The translations under genes and the position numbers were made by a program. A DNA stretch of 64,000 bases, from contig NZ_LOHP01000017.1 in NCBI RefSeq assembly GCF_001482305.1, positions 1 through 64,000 of the forward strand. Reading direction: 5' to 3'. The notes under the pieces are model-generated. The model searched no databases. It was not told the DNA's origin and worked only from the letters and a program-made list of their open reading frames with translations. Below are positions 55,768-64,000 of the stretch, piece by piece; positions within the stretch are counted from its first letter, which is position 1; each line of letters opens with the position of its first letter. The DNA comes from Leucobacter sp. G161. Its GTDB lineage: Bacteria > Actinomycetota > Actinomycetes > Actinomycetales > Microbacteriaceae.

Positions 55768-56256
55768 ATGCGCGAGAATGAAGGGGTGAATGACGTGGAT
55801 CCGCTGCTACTCGAACGCCAAGTGTGTTTTGCGCTCTCTGTCGCGTCCCGAAGCGTGATTGGTGCATACAAGCCCGTACTCGACCCGCTCGGCATCACCC
55901 ACCCCCAATACCTGGTGATGCTTGCGCTGTGGGAACACCATCAGCTCTCGCTCAACGAGCTCGCTCAATTACTGAGTCAGGAGCCTTCAACGCTGTCGCC
56001 GCTCGTGAAGCGGCTCGAGCGGGAAGGATTCGTGGCCCGCGTTCGGAGCGCGAGCGACGAACGACGCCTGGAGATTACGCTCACCGAAGCTGGTGAGGCG
56101 CTCCGCGACCGGGCGATTGCAGTGCCGGGGGAGATGGCGCGACGTCTCGGGATGAGCGTCGAGGAGCTCACGGGAATCCACCAGTCGATGCTGCGGCTCG
56201 TGGACGCCGCGAAGCGGGCCGGTGACGCGGACAGCGAACCGGACGGTGCCCGCTAG
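55768..56256 (+). CDS. MarR family regulator, OhrR-like
   Basis: This 162-residue winged-helix protein (LSLNELAQLLSQEPSTLSPLVKRLEREGFVAR) opens with LLLERQVCFALSVASRSV. The lone N-terminal cysteine is where OhrR proteins sense organic peroxides. The true start may be GTG 55786 or GTG 55795, which would move the Cys nearer the usual position ~15. No ohr gene is adjacent; the OsmC gene at 32 kb is the only peroxide candidate in the window. Confidence 0.85.
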   Translation: MRENEGVNDVDPLLLERQVCFALSVASRSVIGAYKPVLDPLGITHPQYLVMLALWEHHQLSLNELAQLLSQEPSTLSPLVKRLEREGFVARVRSASDERRLEITLTEAGEALRDRAIAVPGEMARRLGMSVEELTGIHQSMLRLVDAAKRAGDADSEPDGAR

Positions 56257-56320
56257 CTGCGGCACGCTGTGTCAACGCTCGGACGTGCAGCCATAGACGT
56301 GCATTCTCTGGCGGGCGGGC

Positions 56321-56326
56321 TAGTCT
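56321..56326 (+). promoter_or_regulatory. -10 box TAGTCT, leaderless promoter of the M16 peptidase gene
   Basis: TAGTCT ends 6 nt before ATG 56333. The purine run between is too close to serve as a ribosome site. Confidence 0.6.
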
Positions 56327-56332
56327 GGAGGG

Positions 56333-57691
56333 ATGCGCGAACCCATTCTGTTTCCTCTCGATCTGCCTGAACTCTCCGTTGAGCTAGGTGGCGGGACCAT
56401 CCGTCGAACGATCCACCCGAGTGGGCTTCGGATCCTCACTGAGCACATGCCGGCAGCCCGATCCGCCACGGTGGGATTCTGGGTTGGCGTCGGCTCCCGC
56501 GATGAGCAAGCGGAGCGCGCTGATGAGCCCGGGAGCCTGGGCTCGACCCACTTCCTCGAGCACCTGTTATTCAAGGGAACACCGTCCAACGACGCCTACG
56601 AGATCGCGACCGCATTCGACCGGATCGGCGCAGAACACAACGCGCTCACCGCAAAGGAATACACCTGCTATTACGCGAAGGTGCGCGACGCGGACTTCGA
56701 GCAAGCAGTGGGATCGCTCGCGGACATGGTCACAAACTCGGTGCTCGATCCCGCAGAATTCGAGACCGAGCGTGGCGTCATCCTTGAAGAGCTCGCGATG
56801 GCAGCTGACGACCTCGGCGATGTCGCGAGCGAGCGGTTCTTCGAGGAGGTGCTCAGCGGGCATCCCCTCGGGCGACCGATCGGTGGCACGCCAGAGGCGA
56901 TCCGCGCTGCGAACCGTGACGCCGTGGATCATCACTACCGCGCCCGGTACGATCCCTCCACGCTCGTCGTGACCGCCGCGGGAGCGGTGGATCACGACCG
57001 GCTCGTCGAGCTCGTGCTCGCAGCGCTCAACGCGTCGCACGAAGCGCGTTGGCACACCGACGAGGCCCGGACCCCGGTGCGGCGCGAGCGGGCGCCCCAG
57101 GCGGCACAGACGGCGTTTGCGGGCGAGGCGAAGACCGTAAAGGTCGAGCGCCCGAGCGAACAGATCAATCTACTCATGGGTGCTCCTGGCTTTGTGGCAG
57201 GGGATCCCCGCCGCTTTGCCTTCGGGATGATGAACTCGGTGCTCGGGGGAGGGATGTCGAGCCGTCTCTTCCAGGAGATCCGCGAGAAGCGCGGCCTCGC
57301 CTACACGACGTACTCATTTGGGGCCAGCTACTCTGACGCTGGTCTGTTCGGTATTTATGCCGGCAGCGCCCCTGAGAAGACCGCACAGGTCATCGACCTC
57401 AGCCGCCAGGAGCTGGCGAGAATCGCTGCCGAGGGCATCACCGAGGAGGAATTCGAGCGCTCGCTCGGCCAGATCGCAGGTTCATCCGCGCTCGCGCTCG
57501 AAGACACCGAGACCCGCATGGGCCGGCTGGCGCGCGCTGAGCTGGGCGCGGGGGAGCTCTACGATCTCGATACCTCGCTTGAACGGTTCGCAGCGGTCAC
57601 CGCAGACGAGATCAAGTCAGTGGCGAGCCACTTCGCTGAAGCGCCGCTCACGATCGTCGCGGTCGGGGACACTGCGAAGACGAGCCTGTAA
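56333..57691 (+). CDS. M16 family zinc metallopeptidase
   Basis: This 452-residue protein has the inverted zinc motif HxxEH in STHFLEHLLFKG (near residue 66). The distal Glu lies in ERGVILEELAM, and the C-terminal substrate-binding half has GGGMSSRLFQEIREKRGLAYT. M16 peptidases cut small peptides. This gene normally follows pnp in actinobacteria, as here after two inserted genes. Confidence 0.95.
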   Translation: MREPILFPLDLPELSVELGGGTIRRTIHPSGLRILTEHMPAARSATVGFWVGVGSRDEQAERADEPGSLGSTHFLEHLLFKGTPSNDAYEIATAFDRIGAEHNALTAKEYTCYYAKVRDADFEQAVGSLADMVTNSVLDPAEFETERGVILEELAMAADDLGDVASERFFEEVLSGHPLGRPIGGTPEAIRAANRDAVDHHYRARYDPSTLVVTAAGAVDHDRLVELVLAALNASHEARWHTDEARTPVRRERAPQAAQTAFAGEAKTVKVERPSEQINLLMGAPGFVAGDPRRFAFGMMNSVLGGGMSSRLFQEIREKRGLAYTTYSFGASYSDAGLFGIYAGSAPEKTAQVIDLSRQELARIAAEGITEEEFERSLGQIAGSSALALEDTETRMGRLARAELGAGELYDLDTSLERFAAVTADEIKSVASHFAEAPLTIVAVGDTAKTSL

Positions 57692-57695
57692 CCGG

Positions 57696-57739
57696 CTGCG
57701 GCGTAGCGGCGAGCCCGAAGGCTCGCCGCTACGCCGCAG
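57696..57739. terminator. Bidirectional terminator hairpin
   Basis: A perfect 20-bp stem (57696-57715 with 57720-57739) with a CGAA loop, between convergent genes. Confidence 0.85.
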
Positions 57740-57771
57740 GTGTGAGGATCCCTCACCGCATCGGTGCCAGC

Positions 57772-59292
57772 CTATTCGCCGCGGAGCCGGCGGAGGCCTG
57801 CCCGCCAATACCGCTGGATCGTCGGTACCCGCTTGCCCGAGTACTTGCCAAGGATCGACGGGATGAGCTGTTTCGTTCCCTCGGTGAGCGCGTAGTGCTC
57901 CTCCTGCGAGCGGCGACGAGTAATCAGCATGCCGATATCGACTCCCGTCGACACGATCTCGCCGGGTCCGCTGCTGCGGAACCAGAACGCCTCGTCGGGT
58001 TCGGTGATCTCCTGCCAGTCGATGTCTGGCGAGAGGAACTCGAGCGAGCCGCCCGCGCCGATCCGATAGCGGCCCGTGCGCGGCGCAATCGTGGTGCGCT
58101 CGGTGACGGGGCGCTGGTGCTGAATAACGAGTGTGCTCCATGTCTGGCCAGCGACTGCCGCGCTGCTCTCCGCATGAATGGCGTCGAGGTCGAGCGTGAA
58201 ATCCGCCCCCGAGTACTCGAGTACGTGGAACGCGAACAGCGGAAGCGCTGGATGCGTCTCGGGTGATCCCGGCGCGGTCGAGAGTCCTTGCAGGTTCGAG
58301 TGCGACGAGGATCCGCTGATGCGGGGGTTCAGTTCGCCGAGGTAGACCTCGCCGGTGTCCGTGTCGAGGAGCGTGCTGACCTCAAGAATGCCGCGGTAAC
58401 CCTCCTGCCCCAGGCGGTCACAGAAGCGCTGTACGACGCTCGAGACGAGGGCCCTTGTCTCATCGCTGACGAGCGAGGGGTACATCTCGCTGCCGGCCCA
58501 GCCGCCCTTGTAGCGCGTGAGCTCGGGATGCCCCGTGATCTCACGGAGCACTGGCCCGACGACCGTTCCAGCGCTAGTGATAATCGCCTCGGTTGCCAGT
58601 GGCTGATGGTTGATGTAGCGCATCACCTTGATGGTCGGAGCGGCTGATCCGGTTCCCGAAATCTCGCTGGCGATCCTGTCGAAGTCAGCGCGCGAGGACA
58701 CGAAGTATGTGGTGCGGCCCGAGTCGCCATACGGCAGCTGGATGACGAGGTTCTCGCCGAGCCCCTCAGCTTCTGCCTGTGCACGAAGGTCGTCCCATCC
58801 GGTCACCGTGGTGAGGATGTTCGGCACGCTGAACGTGCCGGCCTCGTTGCCGAGCTGCGTCGTGACGATCTTTGAATCGAGGTGCTGGCGGAGCTTGAGC
58901 GAGGGCATGATGAGCTCGTAGCCGAGTTCGGCGCAGAGCCGCTCGGATTCTGCATCGAACATCGCGATCGCGATCTGCGGAGTGTAGCCAGCGGGGGTGT
59001 GCTTGCGGATGTGTGCCTGCACCTGCTCGTTCTTCAGCAGCCAGTTCACGACGTTCACGTTGCCCCGCGGTTCGAGCCGCGGCACGTCGCTCGGGGAAAA
59101 GCACTTGGGGTTCGATCCATCCCAGCTATCGCTCAGCGTGATGTACCGGAATCCGGCCACCGCGCGATCAACCCCAAGGAGGTTTGTCGCGCTACGGCTG
59201 AGGTAGAAGATCGGTTGCGGAGACTCCGCGAGATACGTCTTGATCTCGTCGAGAGTGCGGAGCGTCGCCTTGGGGCGCTGGGCAGCAGTCAT
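57772..59292 (-). CDS. ATP-grasp domain protein (biotin carboxylase-like), function unknown
   Basis: This ~506-residue protein has an N-terminal Rossmann-like part and a central ATP-grasp fold. The nucleotide-binding segment is NLVIQLPYGDSGRTTYFV, and the Mg-site segment is GEVYLGELNPRISGSSSHSN. It resembles carboxylate-amine ligases or biotin carboxylases, but no partner (carboxyltransferase, biotin carrier) is nearby. I chose ATG 59292, which lies 7 nt after TAGCCT on the coding strand and is probably leaderless. Confidence 0.75.
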   Translation of the reverse strand: MTAAQRPKATLRTLDEIKTYLAESPQPIFYLSRSATNLLGVDRAVAGFRYITLSDSWDGSNPKCFSPSDVPRLEPRGNVNVVNWLLKNEQVQAHIRKHTPAGYTPQIAIAMFDAESERLCAELGYELIMPSLKLRQHLDSKIVTTQLGNEAGTFSVPNILTTVTGWDDLRAQAEAEGLGENLVIQLPYGDSGRTTYFVSSRADFDRIASEISGTGSAAPTIKVMRYINHQPLATEAIITSAGTVVGPVLREITGHPELTRYKGGWAGSEMYPSLVSDETRALVSSVVQRFCDRLGQEGYRGILEVSTLLDTDTGEVYLGELNPRISGSSSHSNLQGLSTAPGSPETHPALPLFAFHVLEYSGADFTLDLDAIHAESSAAVAGQTWSTLVIQHQRPVTERTTIAPRTGRYRIGAGGSLEFLSPDIDWQEITEPDEAFWFRSSGPGEIVSTGVDIGMLITRRRSQEEHYALTEGTKQLIPSILGKYSGKRVPTIQRYWRAGLRRLRGE

Positions 59293-59321
59293 ACCTTCGA
59301 GGCTACCGCAGACAGCGTCGG

Positions 59322-59327
59322 TAGACT
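59322..59327 (+). promoter_or_regulatory. -10 box TAGACT, leaderless promoter of dapB
   Basis: TAGACT ends 6 nt before ATG 59334, and there is no ribosome site. Confidence 0.6.
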
Positions 59328-59333
59328 CGGAAC

Positions 59334-60089
59334 ATGAGTGCAAGCAGCATACGCGTGGCGGTAGCCGGTTCGACAGGGCGACTCGGGGCGCTGATATGCG
59401 AGGTGATCGAGGAATACGACGGCTTTACGCTTGCGGCAAGGCTGACCAGTCGCAGCCAGCCGGAGGATGGCGCTGACGCCGACATCCTTGTCGACGTGAC
59501 CACGCCGGACGCGTCACCAGCCATCGTTGAGCGCGCGATTCGTCGCGGGCAGCGGGTCCTCGTCGGCACGAGCGGCTGGTCGGCGGATCGGCTTGCCGGC
59601 CTCCAGCAGACTGTCGACTCGGTCGCGGGTTCCGCAGTCATCGTCGTACCAAACTTCTCACTCGGGTCGGTGCTCGGCACCGCCCTTGCCCAGATAGCGG
59701 CGCCTTACTTTTCCTCGATCGAGGTGGTCGAGACGCACCATCCCGCGAAGGTCGACTCGCCCTCGGGCACAGCCGTCCGCACAGCGGAACTCGTTGCCGC
59801 TGCTCGCGAGGCTGCTGGAGCAGCGCCCGTCGCCTCGCCCTTCGCAGAGCAGCCGGCGCGCGGCGAGCTCATTGCCGGGATCCCCGTACACAGTCTGCGA
59901 CTCAGCGGAACTGTCGCGCTGCAGGAGGTGCGCTTTGGCGGGCCGGGGGAGATGCTGAGCATTCATCACGACACGTACTCGAACGAGGCGTACGTTGCGG
60001 GTATCCGGGCGGGCCTCGACGCGCTTCGGACTGCGAGTGGCCTCACCGTGGGTCTCGACCGCGTGCTGGGCGTCGGGACACTCGCGTGA
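59334..60089 (+). CDS. dapB: 4-hydroxy-tetrahydrodipicolinate reductase
   Basis: This 251-residue enzyme reduces the DapA product with NAD(P)H in the lysine/diaminopimelate pathway. It has the Rossmann motif VAVAGSTGRLGALICEVIEE and the catalytic ETHHPAKVDSPSGTA signature. It is translationally coupled to the next gene (GTGA). dapA begins 3.7 kb downstream. Confidence 0.96.
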   Translation: MSASSIRVAVAGSTGRLGALICEVIEEYDGFTLAARLTSRSQPEDGADADILVDVTTPDASPAIVERAIRRGQRVLVGTSGWSADRLAGLQQTVDSVAGSAVIVVPNFSLGSVLGTALAQIAAPYFSSIEVVETHHPAKVDSPSGTAVRTAELVAAAREAAGAAPVASPFAEQPARGELIAGIPVHSLRLSGTVALQEVRFGGPGEMLSIHHDTYSNEAYVAGIRAGLDALRTASGLTVGLDRVLGVGTLA

Positions 60090-60538
60090 GCGCGCGCGTC
60101 AGGGCGATCATCGGGGTTGCCTTCATGAGCTTGCTGCTCGTGCTGTACTTCCTGTTTGCCGGGGTGCGCGCAGTCGCGCTGCTCAGCTCGACCGAACCCA
60201 TCGCGATCGCGATGGGTGTTGCGCTCATCATTCTGCCGTTGCTCGGAGTGTGGGCGCTCGTGCGTGAAATCGTGTTCGGGTTCCGATCCACCCAGCTGGT
60301 CGACGAGCTCGGTGAGGCTGGCCTGCACCCTGAAGAGCTGGTCTCGAGTGAGATCCCGGATCGGAGCGTCCTCAGGGAGCAGGCCGATGCGGTGTTCCCG
60401 CGCTACAAGGCCGCCGCCGAGAGTGACTCAGGGAGCTGGCAGGCATTCATGCGCTTGGGGCTCGTCTACGACGCCGCAGGCGATCGAAAACGAGCAAGAA
60501 GTGCGATTCGGCAAGCAATTTCACTGAAGCGCAACTAA
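60086..60538 (+). CDS. Hypothetical membrane-anchored protein with a TPR-like tail
   Basis: A 150-residue protein with two N-terminal helices (AIIGVAFMSLLLVLYFLFAGV, IAIAMGVALIILPLLGVWALV) and a soluble tail. SWQAFMRLGLVYDAAGDRKRARSAIRQAI in the tail looks like a single tetratricopeptide repeat. GTG 60086 overlaps dapB. It is a frequent dapB neighbour in this family of bacteria, with unknown role. Confidence 0.7.
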   Translation: MSARVRAIIGVAFMSLLLVLYFLFAGVRAVALLSSTEPIAIAMGVALIILPLLGVWALVREIVFGFRSTQLVDELGEAGLHPEELVSSEIPDRSVLREQADAVFPRYKAAAESDSGSWQAFMRLGLVYDAAGDRKRARSAIRQAISLKRN

Positions 60539-60664
60539 TTTCGTGTTTATTCGATGAGTAATTAGGGCATATCGTTCGTCTCGGATTACAATCTTCCGCA
60601 GAACACGGTGGCCGCCCCACGAAGGTTTGGACCGCTGACATCCGATGGAGGACGATACAACGCG

Positions 60665-62263
60665 ATGATTAAATACGACCTCGGCGACGCCGATCCGGCA
60701 ACCCGAACGCTGGATTCCGTATCCGGAATCAGTAAGAAGGGCCTCGAGTCCGGCACCGTCGGAGTGATGGGAGCGCTTGTCATTGGCCTGTCTGTCTGTG
60801 CTCCCGCGTACACGCTCACCTCGGCTATCGGTCCCGCCGCCAGCGAGGTCGGCTACCAGACCCCCGCGATCTTCCTCATGGGCTTCCTGCCGATGCTGCT
60901 CGTCGCGATCGGCTATCGTGCGCTGAACGCTGCCATGCCCGACTCGGGCACCTCGTTCACGTGGGCAACCCGCGCCTTCGGCCCGTGGGTGGGCTGGATG
61001 GCGGGATGGGGCCTCATCGCCGCGACCGTGCTGGTGTTGTCGAACCTCGCCGGTATTGCCGTGGAGTTCCTCTTCCAATCGATTGCGATCCTCGCTGACA
61101 ACCCCGAGATCGCACTGTTGTCTGACAACAAGTTCATCAACATCCTCGTGTGCCTGGGCTTCATGGCGATCGCGACGTTCATTTCATACCGCGGTATGAC
61201 GTCGACGAAGATCTTCCAGTACATCACCGTCTTTTTCCAGGTCGCAGTCATGCTCTGGTTTGCCATCGCCATGTTCGTTGGCGCAGCTGACCCGGCCAAC
61301 ACCGAGGGCAAGATGCCCGAGCTGTCGTGGTTCAACCCGCTCGAGGTATCGAGCTTCAGCGCGTTCGCCGCAGGCATCGCAGTCTCGATCTTCGTCTACT
61401 GGGGCTGGGACACCGTGCTCACCATGGGCGAGGAAACGAAGAAGTCGAAGGGCCGCGTCTCCACCGAGAGCAAGGCCGCAATGATCCTCGTGCTGTTCCT
61501 CGTGGTCATGTATGTCGGCACCGCCGCAGCTACCGTCGCGTACGCAGGCATCGGCGATGGACCTACCGGACTCGGCAACTCCGATATCGCTGAAAACGTG
61601 TTCGCAGCACTCGCGCACCCGGTCATGGGGCCGTTCGCGATCTTCCTGTCGTTCGCGATCCTGGTGTCCGCGATGGCATCCATTAACTCGACCGCGATCT
61701 CGCCGGCCCGTACGCTGCTGGCCATGTCACACTACGGGGCGATCCCGGCATCGATCAAGAAGATCCACCCGAAGCACAAGTCGCCGTACGTCGCGCTGTT
61801 CCTCTCGTCGATTGTTGCATCGGTGTTCTACGCGATTATGCGCTTCATCAGCGAGGACGTGCTCTGGGACACCATCACCGCGCTCGGCATGATGGTGTGC
61901 TTCTACTACGGGATCACCGCACTCGCGAGCACCTGGTACTTCCGCAAGCAGGCGCCGCGAGAAGGAGTCGGTTCGCTGATCTCCAAGGTCATTCTGCCAG
62001 GCCTCGGCGGAGTGCTTTTGCTTGTCGTCTTCGTGCAGACGACGATCGACAGCCTCGACCCCGCGGCTGGCTCAGGAAGCAACATTGCCGGGATCGGTCT
62101 GGTCGGTCTCATCGGTATCGTTATGCTGGGGCTCGGCGTGGTGCTGATGCTCATCCAGTCGCGATTCTCGCCGCGCTTCTTCAAGGGGCAGGTGCTGAGC
62201 ACCACCGACGCTACGAACGACACGTCCGCACTCGAACTGTTTGACGACGGGCTCAAGGGCTAA
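60665..62263 (+). CDS. APC family amino acid permease
   Basis: This 532-residue protein has about 12 helices and the APC opening [28 protein letters not shown]. Conserved [21 protein letters not shown] and [20 protein letters not shown] segments follow. The substrate is unknown. I chose ATG 60665; the frame is open 19 codons further up. A very strong terminator follows. Confidence 0.88.
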   Translation: MIKYDLGDADPATRTLDSVSGISKKGLESGTVGVMGALVIGLSVCAPAYTLTSAIGPAASEVGYQTPAIFLMGFLPMLLVAIGYRALNAAMPDSGTSFTWATRAFGPWVGWMAGWGLIAATVLVLSNLAGIAVEFLFQSIAILADNPEIALLSDNKFINILVCLGFMAIATFISYRGMTSTKIFQYITVFFQVAVMLWFAIAMFVGAADPANTEGKMPELSWFNPLEVSSFSAFAAGIAVSIFVYWGWDTVLTMGEETKKSKGRVSTESKAAMILVLFLVVMYVGTAAATVAYAGIGDGPTGLGNSDIAENVFAALAHPVMGPFAIFLSFAILVSAMASINSTAISPARTLLAMSHYGAIPASIKKIHPKHKSPYVALFLSSIVASVFYAIMRFISEDVLWDTITALGMMVCFYYGITALASTWYFRKQAPREGVGSLISKVILPGLGGVLLLVVFVQTTIDSLDPAAGSGSNIAGIGLVGLIGIVMLGLGVVLMLIQSRFSPRFFKGQVLSTTDATNDTSALELFDDGLKG

Positions 62264-62287
62264 CGTGCTGCCGCCCGGCACCGGGCC

Positions 62288-62341
62288 AACACGCTGACTG
62301 GGCCCCGCGAGCATACGCTCGCGGGGCCCAGTCAGCGTGTT
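62288..62341 (+). terminator. Terminator of the APC permease gene
   Basis: A perfect 25-bp stem (62288-62312 with 62317-62341) with an ATAC loop. Confidence 0.85.
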
Positions 62342-62391
62342 GGGGGCCTCGCTGTCAGCGAAGCGGCTGCGTGGCTGCGCCGCACTGGCGG

Positions 62392-62397
62392 TACGAT
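62392..62397 (+). promoter_or_regulatory. -10 box TACGAT, leaderless promoter of thyA
   Basis: TACGAT ends 6 nt before ATG 62404. There is no ribosome site. Confidence 0.6.
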
Positions 62398-62403
62398 GAA
62401 CGC

Positions 62404-63213
62404 ATGACAGCATCGGCGATCCCCACCCCCTATGAGGACCTGCTTCGAGAGGTTCTTGAGCACGGAACACCAAAGTCAGATCGCACGGGAACCGGTACGA
62501 GAAGCCTGTTTGGCAAGCAGCTCCGGTTCGACCTTGCGGAGTCTTTCCCGCTCATCACGACGAAGCGCGTGCACTTCAAATCCATCGCGATTGAGCTGCT
62601 CTGGTTCCTCCGGGGTGAAAGCAACGTTGCGTACCTTCGGGACAACGGGGTCACAATCTGGGACGAGTGGGCTGACGAGCAGGGCGACCTCGGTCCCGTC
62701 TACGGCGTTCAGTGGCGCTCCTGGCCGACGCCTGAGGGCGGACACATCGATCAGATCACCGACGTCATCGAGCAGATCAAGACGAACCCTGACTCACGTC
62801 GGCTTATCGTGTCAGCTTGGAATGTCGCTGACATCCCGAACATGGCGCTTGCGCCCTGTCACGCCTTCTTCCAGTTCTACGTCGCAGACGGCAAGCTGTC
62901 CTGCCAGCTGTACCAGCGTTCGGCCGACCTGTTCCTCGGTGTCCCGTTTAACATTGCGTCGTACGCGCTCCTGACCCAAATGATCGCGAAGCAGACCGGC
63001 CTTGAGCCCGGGGAGTTCGTGTGGACGGGGGGAGACTGTCACATCTACGACAACCATGTTGAACAGGTCACCACGCAGCTGAGTCGTGAACCGTTCCCGT
63101 ACCCGACGCTGGAGCTGGCGGATCGCGAGTCGATTTTCGACTACGAGTACGAAGACTTCGAGGTCGTGGGCTACGAACACCACCCCGGTATCAAAGCGCC
63201 AGTGGCGGTGTAA
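62404..63213 (+). CDS. thyA: Thymidylate synthase
   Basis: This 269-residue enzyme makes dTMP from dUMP, using methylene-tetrahydrofolate. The catalytic cysteine lies in [15 protein letters not shown], and [23 protein letters not shown] and [13 protein letters not shown] are conserved. It overlaps folA by one base (TAATG), which fits: folA regenerates tetrahydrofolate after ThyA. Confidence 0.98.
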   Translation: MTASAIPTPYEDLLREVLEHGTPKSDRTGTGTRSLFGKQLRFDLAESFPLITTKRVHFKSIAIELLWFLRGESNVAYLRDNGVTIWDEWADEQGDLGPVYGVQWRSWPTPEGGHIDQITDVIEQIKTNPDSRRLIVSAWNVADIPNMALAPCHAFFQFYVADGKLSCQLYQRSADLFLGVPFNIASYALLTQMIAKQTGLEPGEFVWTGGDCHIYDNHVEQVTTQLSREPFPYPTLELADRESIFDYEYEDFEVVGYEHHPGIKAPVAV

Positions 63214-63710
63214 TGGTGCTCGGGATGATCTGGGCGGAGGCCCGCGGGGGAGCGATCGGTCGAAACGGCGACATGCCGTGGCACCTGCCGGAGGACCTCG
63301 CGCACTTTAAGCGGTCGACGCTCGGCGCACCCGTCATCATGGGGCGTCGCACCTGGGAATCGCTTCCCGAACGGTTCCGGCCACTGCCGGGGCGTGCAAA
63401 CGTCGTCGTAACGCGAGACCCGGAGTACGCGGCCGCCGGCGCGACGACCGCCCTCTCGCTCGATGCAGCACTCGAGACGCTCGACGGTGTCGACGCCTGG
63501 ATTATGGGTGGCGGTGAGCTGTACCGCACGGCGATGCCCTACGCTTCGGACCTCCTGGTCACACGCATTGACATGGATGTCGCCGACGCCGACACTTTCG
63601 CGCCGGAGATCGGCCCTGAGTGGGTGCTCGTCGACCCGGGTGAGCCGCTCGTGGCGGCCAGCGGGCTCGGGTATCGGTTCGAACGGTATCACCGACGAGC
63701 GACCCCGTAG
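63213..63710 (+). CDS. folA: Dihydrofolate reductase
   Basis: This 165-residue enzyme reduces dihydrofolate. GAIGRNGDMPWHLPEDLAHFK holds the catalytic acid region, and VIMGRRTWESLP and IMGGGELYRTAM the NADPH-binding parts. It overlaps thyA. Confidence 0.97.
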   Translation: MVLGMIWAEARGGAIGRNGDMPWHLPEDLAHFKRSTLGAPVIMGRRTWESLPERFRPLPGRANVVVTRDPEYAAAGATTALSLDAALETLDGVDAWIMGGGELYRTAMPYASDLLVTRIDMDVADADTFAPEIGPEWVLVDPGEPLVAASGLGYRFERYHRRATP

Positions 63711-63755
63711 CTGACACTTTTCGACGCGCTGGCCTCGCGGGGGCGACTGATCCGG

Positions 63756-63761
63756 TAGCCT
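63756..63761 (+). promoter_or_regulatory. -10 box TAGCCT, leaderless promoter of dapA
   Basis: TAGCCT ends 6 nt before GTG 63768. Confidence 0.55.
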
Positions 63762-63767
63762 AGAGAG

Positions 63768-64000
63768 GTGGCAAACGTAGAGAATCCTTTCGGGCAGGTG
63801 CTCGTCGCTCTCATCACCCCCTTCGATTCCGAGGGTGAGGTTGATTGGGCTGCGACCGAACAGCACATCGAAGACTGCATCGTGAGTGGGGCCGACGGCA
63901 TCGTCGTCACTGGCACCACTGGCGAGACGTCGACCCTCACTGACCCTGAAAAGCTCAAACTTGTCGAGGTCGCCAAGTCTGTCAGTAGCGGCCGCGCAAA
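63768..64000 (+). CDS. dapA: 4-hydroxy-tetrahydrodipicolinate synthase, partial
   Basis: The first ~77 residues are present before the window ends: GQVLVALITPFDSEGEVDW and GADGIVVTGTTGETSTLTDPEK, the typical DapA N-terminus with the TGTTGE pyruvate-binding loop. DapA condenses pyruvate with aspartate semialdehyde. GTG 63768 starts 6 nt after a -10 box. Confidence 0.95.
   Translation, partial: MANVENPFGQVLVALITPFDSEGEVDWAATEQHIEDCIVSGADGIVVTGTTGETSTLTDPEKLKLVEVAKSVSSGRA

Overview
The window looks like chromosome of a high-GC Gram-positive bacterium of the Microbacteriaceae, most likely Leucobacter or a close relative. This rests on gene content and on the actinobacterial order prfB-ftsE-ftsX-smpB and pnp-M16 peptidase-dapB-thyA-folA-dapA. 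It also rests on codon use, many GTG starts, an apparent abundance of leaderless promoters, and an ssrA tag reading ATSKRTDFALAA. The genus was not confirmed by any search.

Layout. 1-3.4 kb: end of a polyamine-type binding protein, an inositol-monophosphatase-family enzyme and an ammonium channel. 3.6 kb: rpsO. 3.9-7.8 kb: an accessory stretch with a 16-bp tandem repeat, an SRPBCC gene coupled to two DUF4166 genes, and an AbiEi-like/nuclease-like protein. Three related ~63-bp repeats separate these modules. 7.9-15.9 kb: a probable putrescine/polyamine uptake and catabolism locus (Lrp regulator, class III aminotransferase, potD-A-B-C-like ABC transporter, APC permease). Its binding-protein gene carries a one-base frameshift. 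15.9-18 kb: divergent yczE/MocR pair. 18-24.5 kb: prfB, ftsE, ftsX, smpB, a GlxA-like regulator, gapA and ssrA. 24.6-25.9 kb: small HTH protein coupled to a Clp-N/SRPBCC fusion. 25.9-29.9 kb: a magnesium operon with an M-box riboswitch, a probable short acidic/proline leader peptide, an mgtA-type ATPase and mgtC. 29.9-31.1 kb: DUF3054 gene and hisN. 31.2-34.2 kb: a possible small old island between a degenerate copy of the 3' half of tRNA-Lys and the intact tRNA-Lys, holding a GntR regulator, an OsmC protein and decayed sequence. 34.3-36.4 kb: nhaA and two small membrane proteins. 36.4-41.7 kb: ilvD, ilvB, ilvN, ilvC. 41.8-46.6 kb: a PuuD-like hydrolase with a polar amino acid ABC transporter, divergent from a LacI regulator with an 18-bp palindromic operator between them. 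46.6-52.8 kb: hrpB, membrane proteins and serA. 53-64 kb: pnp, M16 peptidase, ATP-grasp protein, dapB, APC permease, thyA, folA and the start of dapA.

How the parts fit. Most of the window is core metabolism: branched-chain amino acid, lysine/diaminopimelate, serine and thymidylate synthesis, glycolysis, translation rescue and termination, and RNA decay. Into this are set two nitrogen-scavenging transport and catabolism loci. The most interesting signals are the magnesium leader, where a riboswitch, two competing stems and a short acidic ORF are stacked; the repeat-bounded modules at 4-8 kb; the tRNA-Lys-flanked segment; and a repeated arrangement in which a TANNNT -10 box lies exactly 6 nt before the start codon of nine genes.
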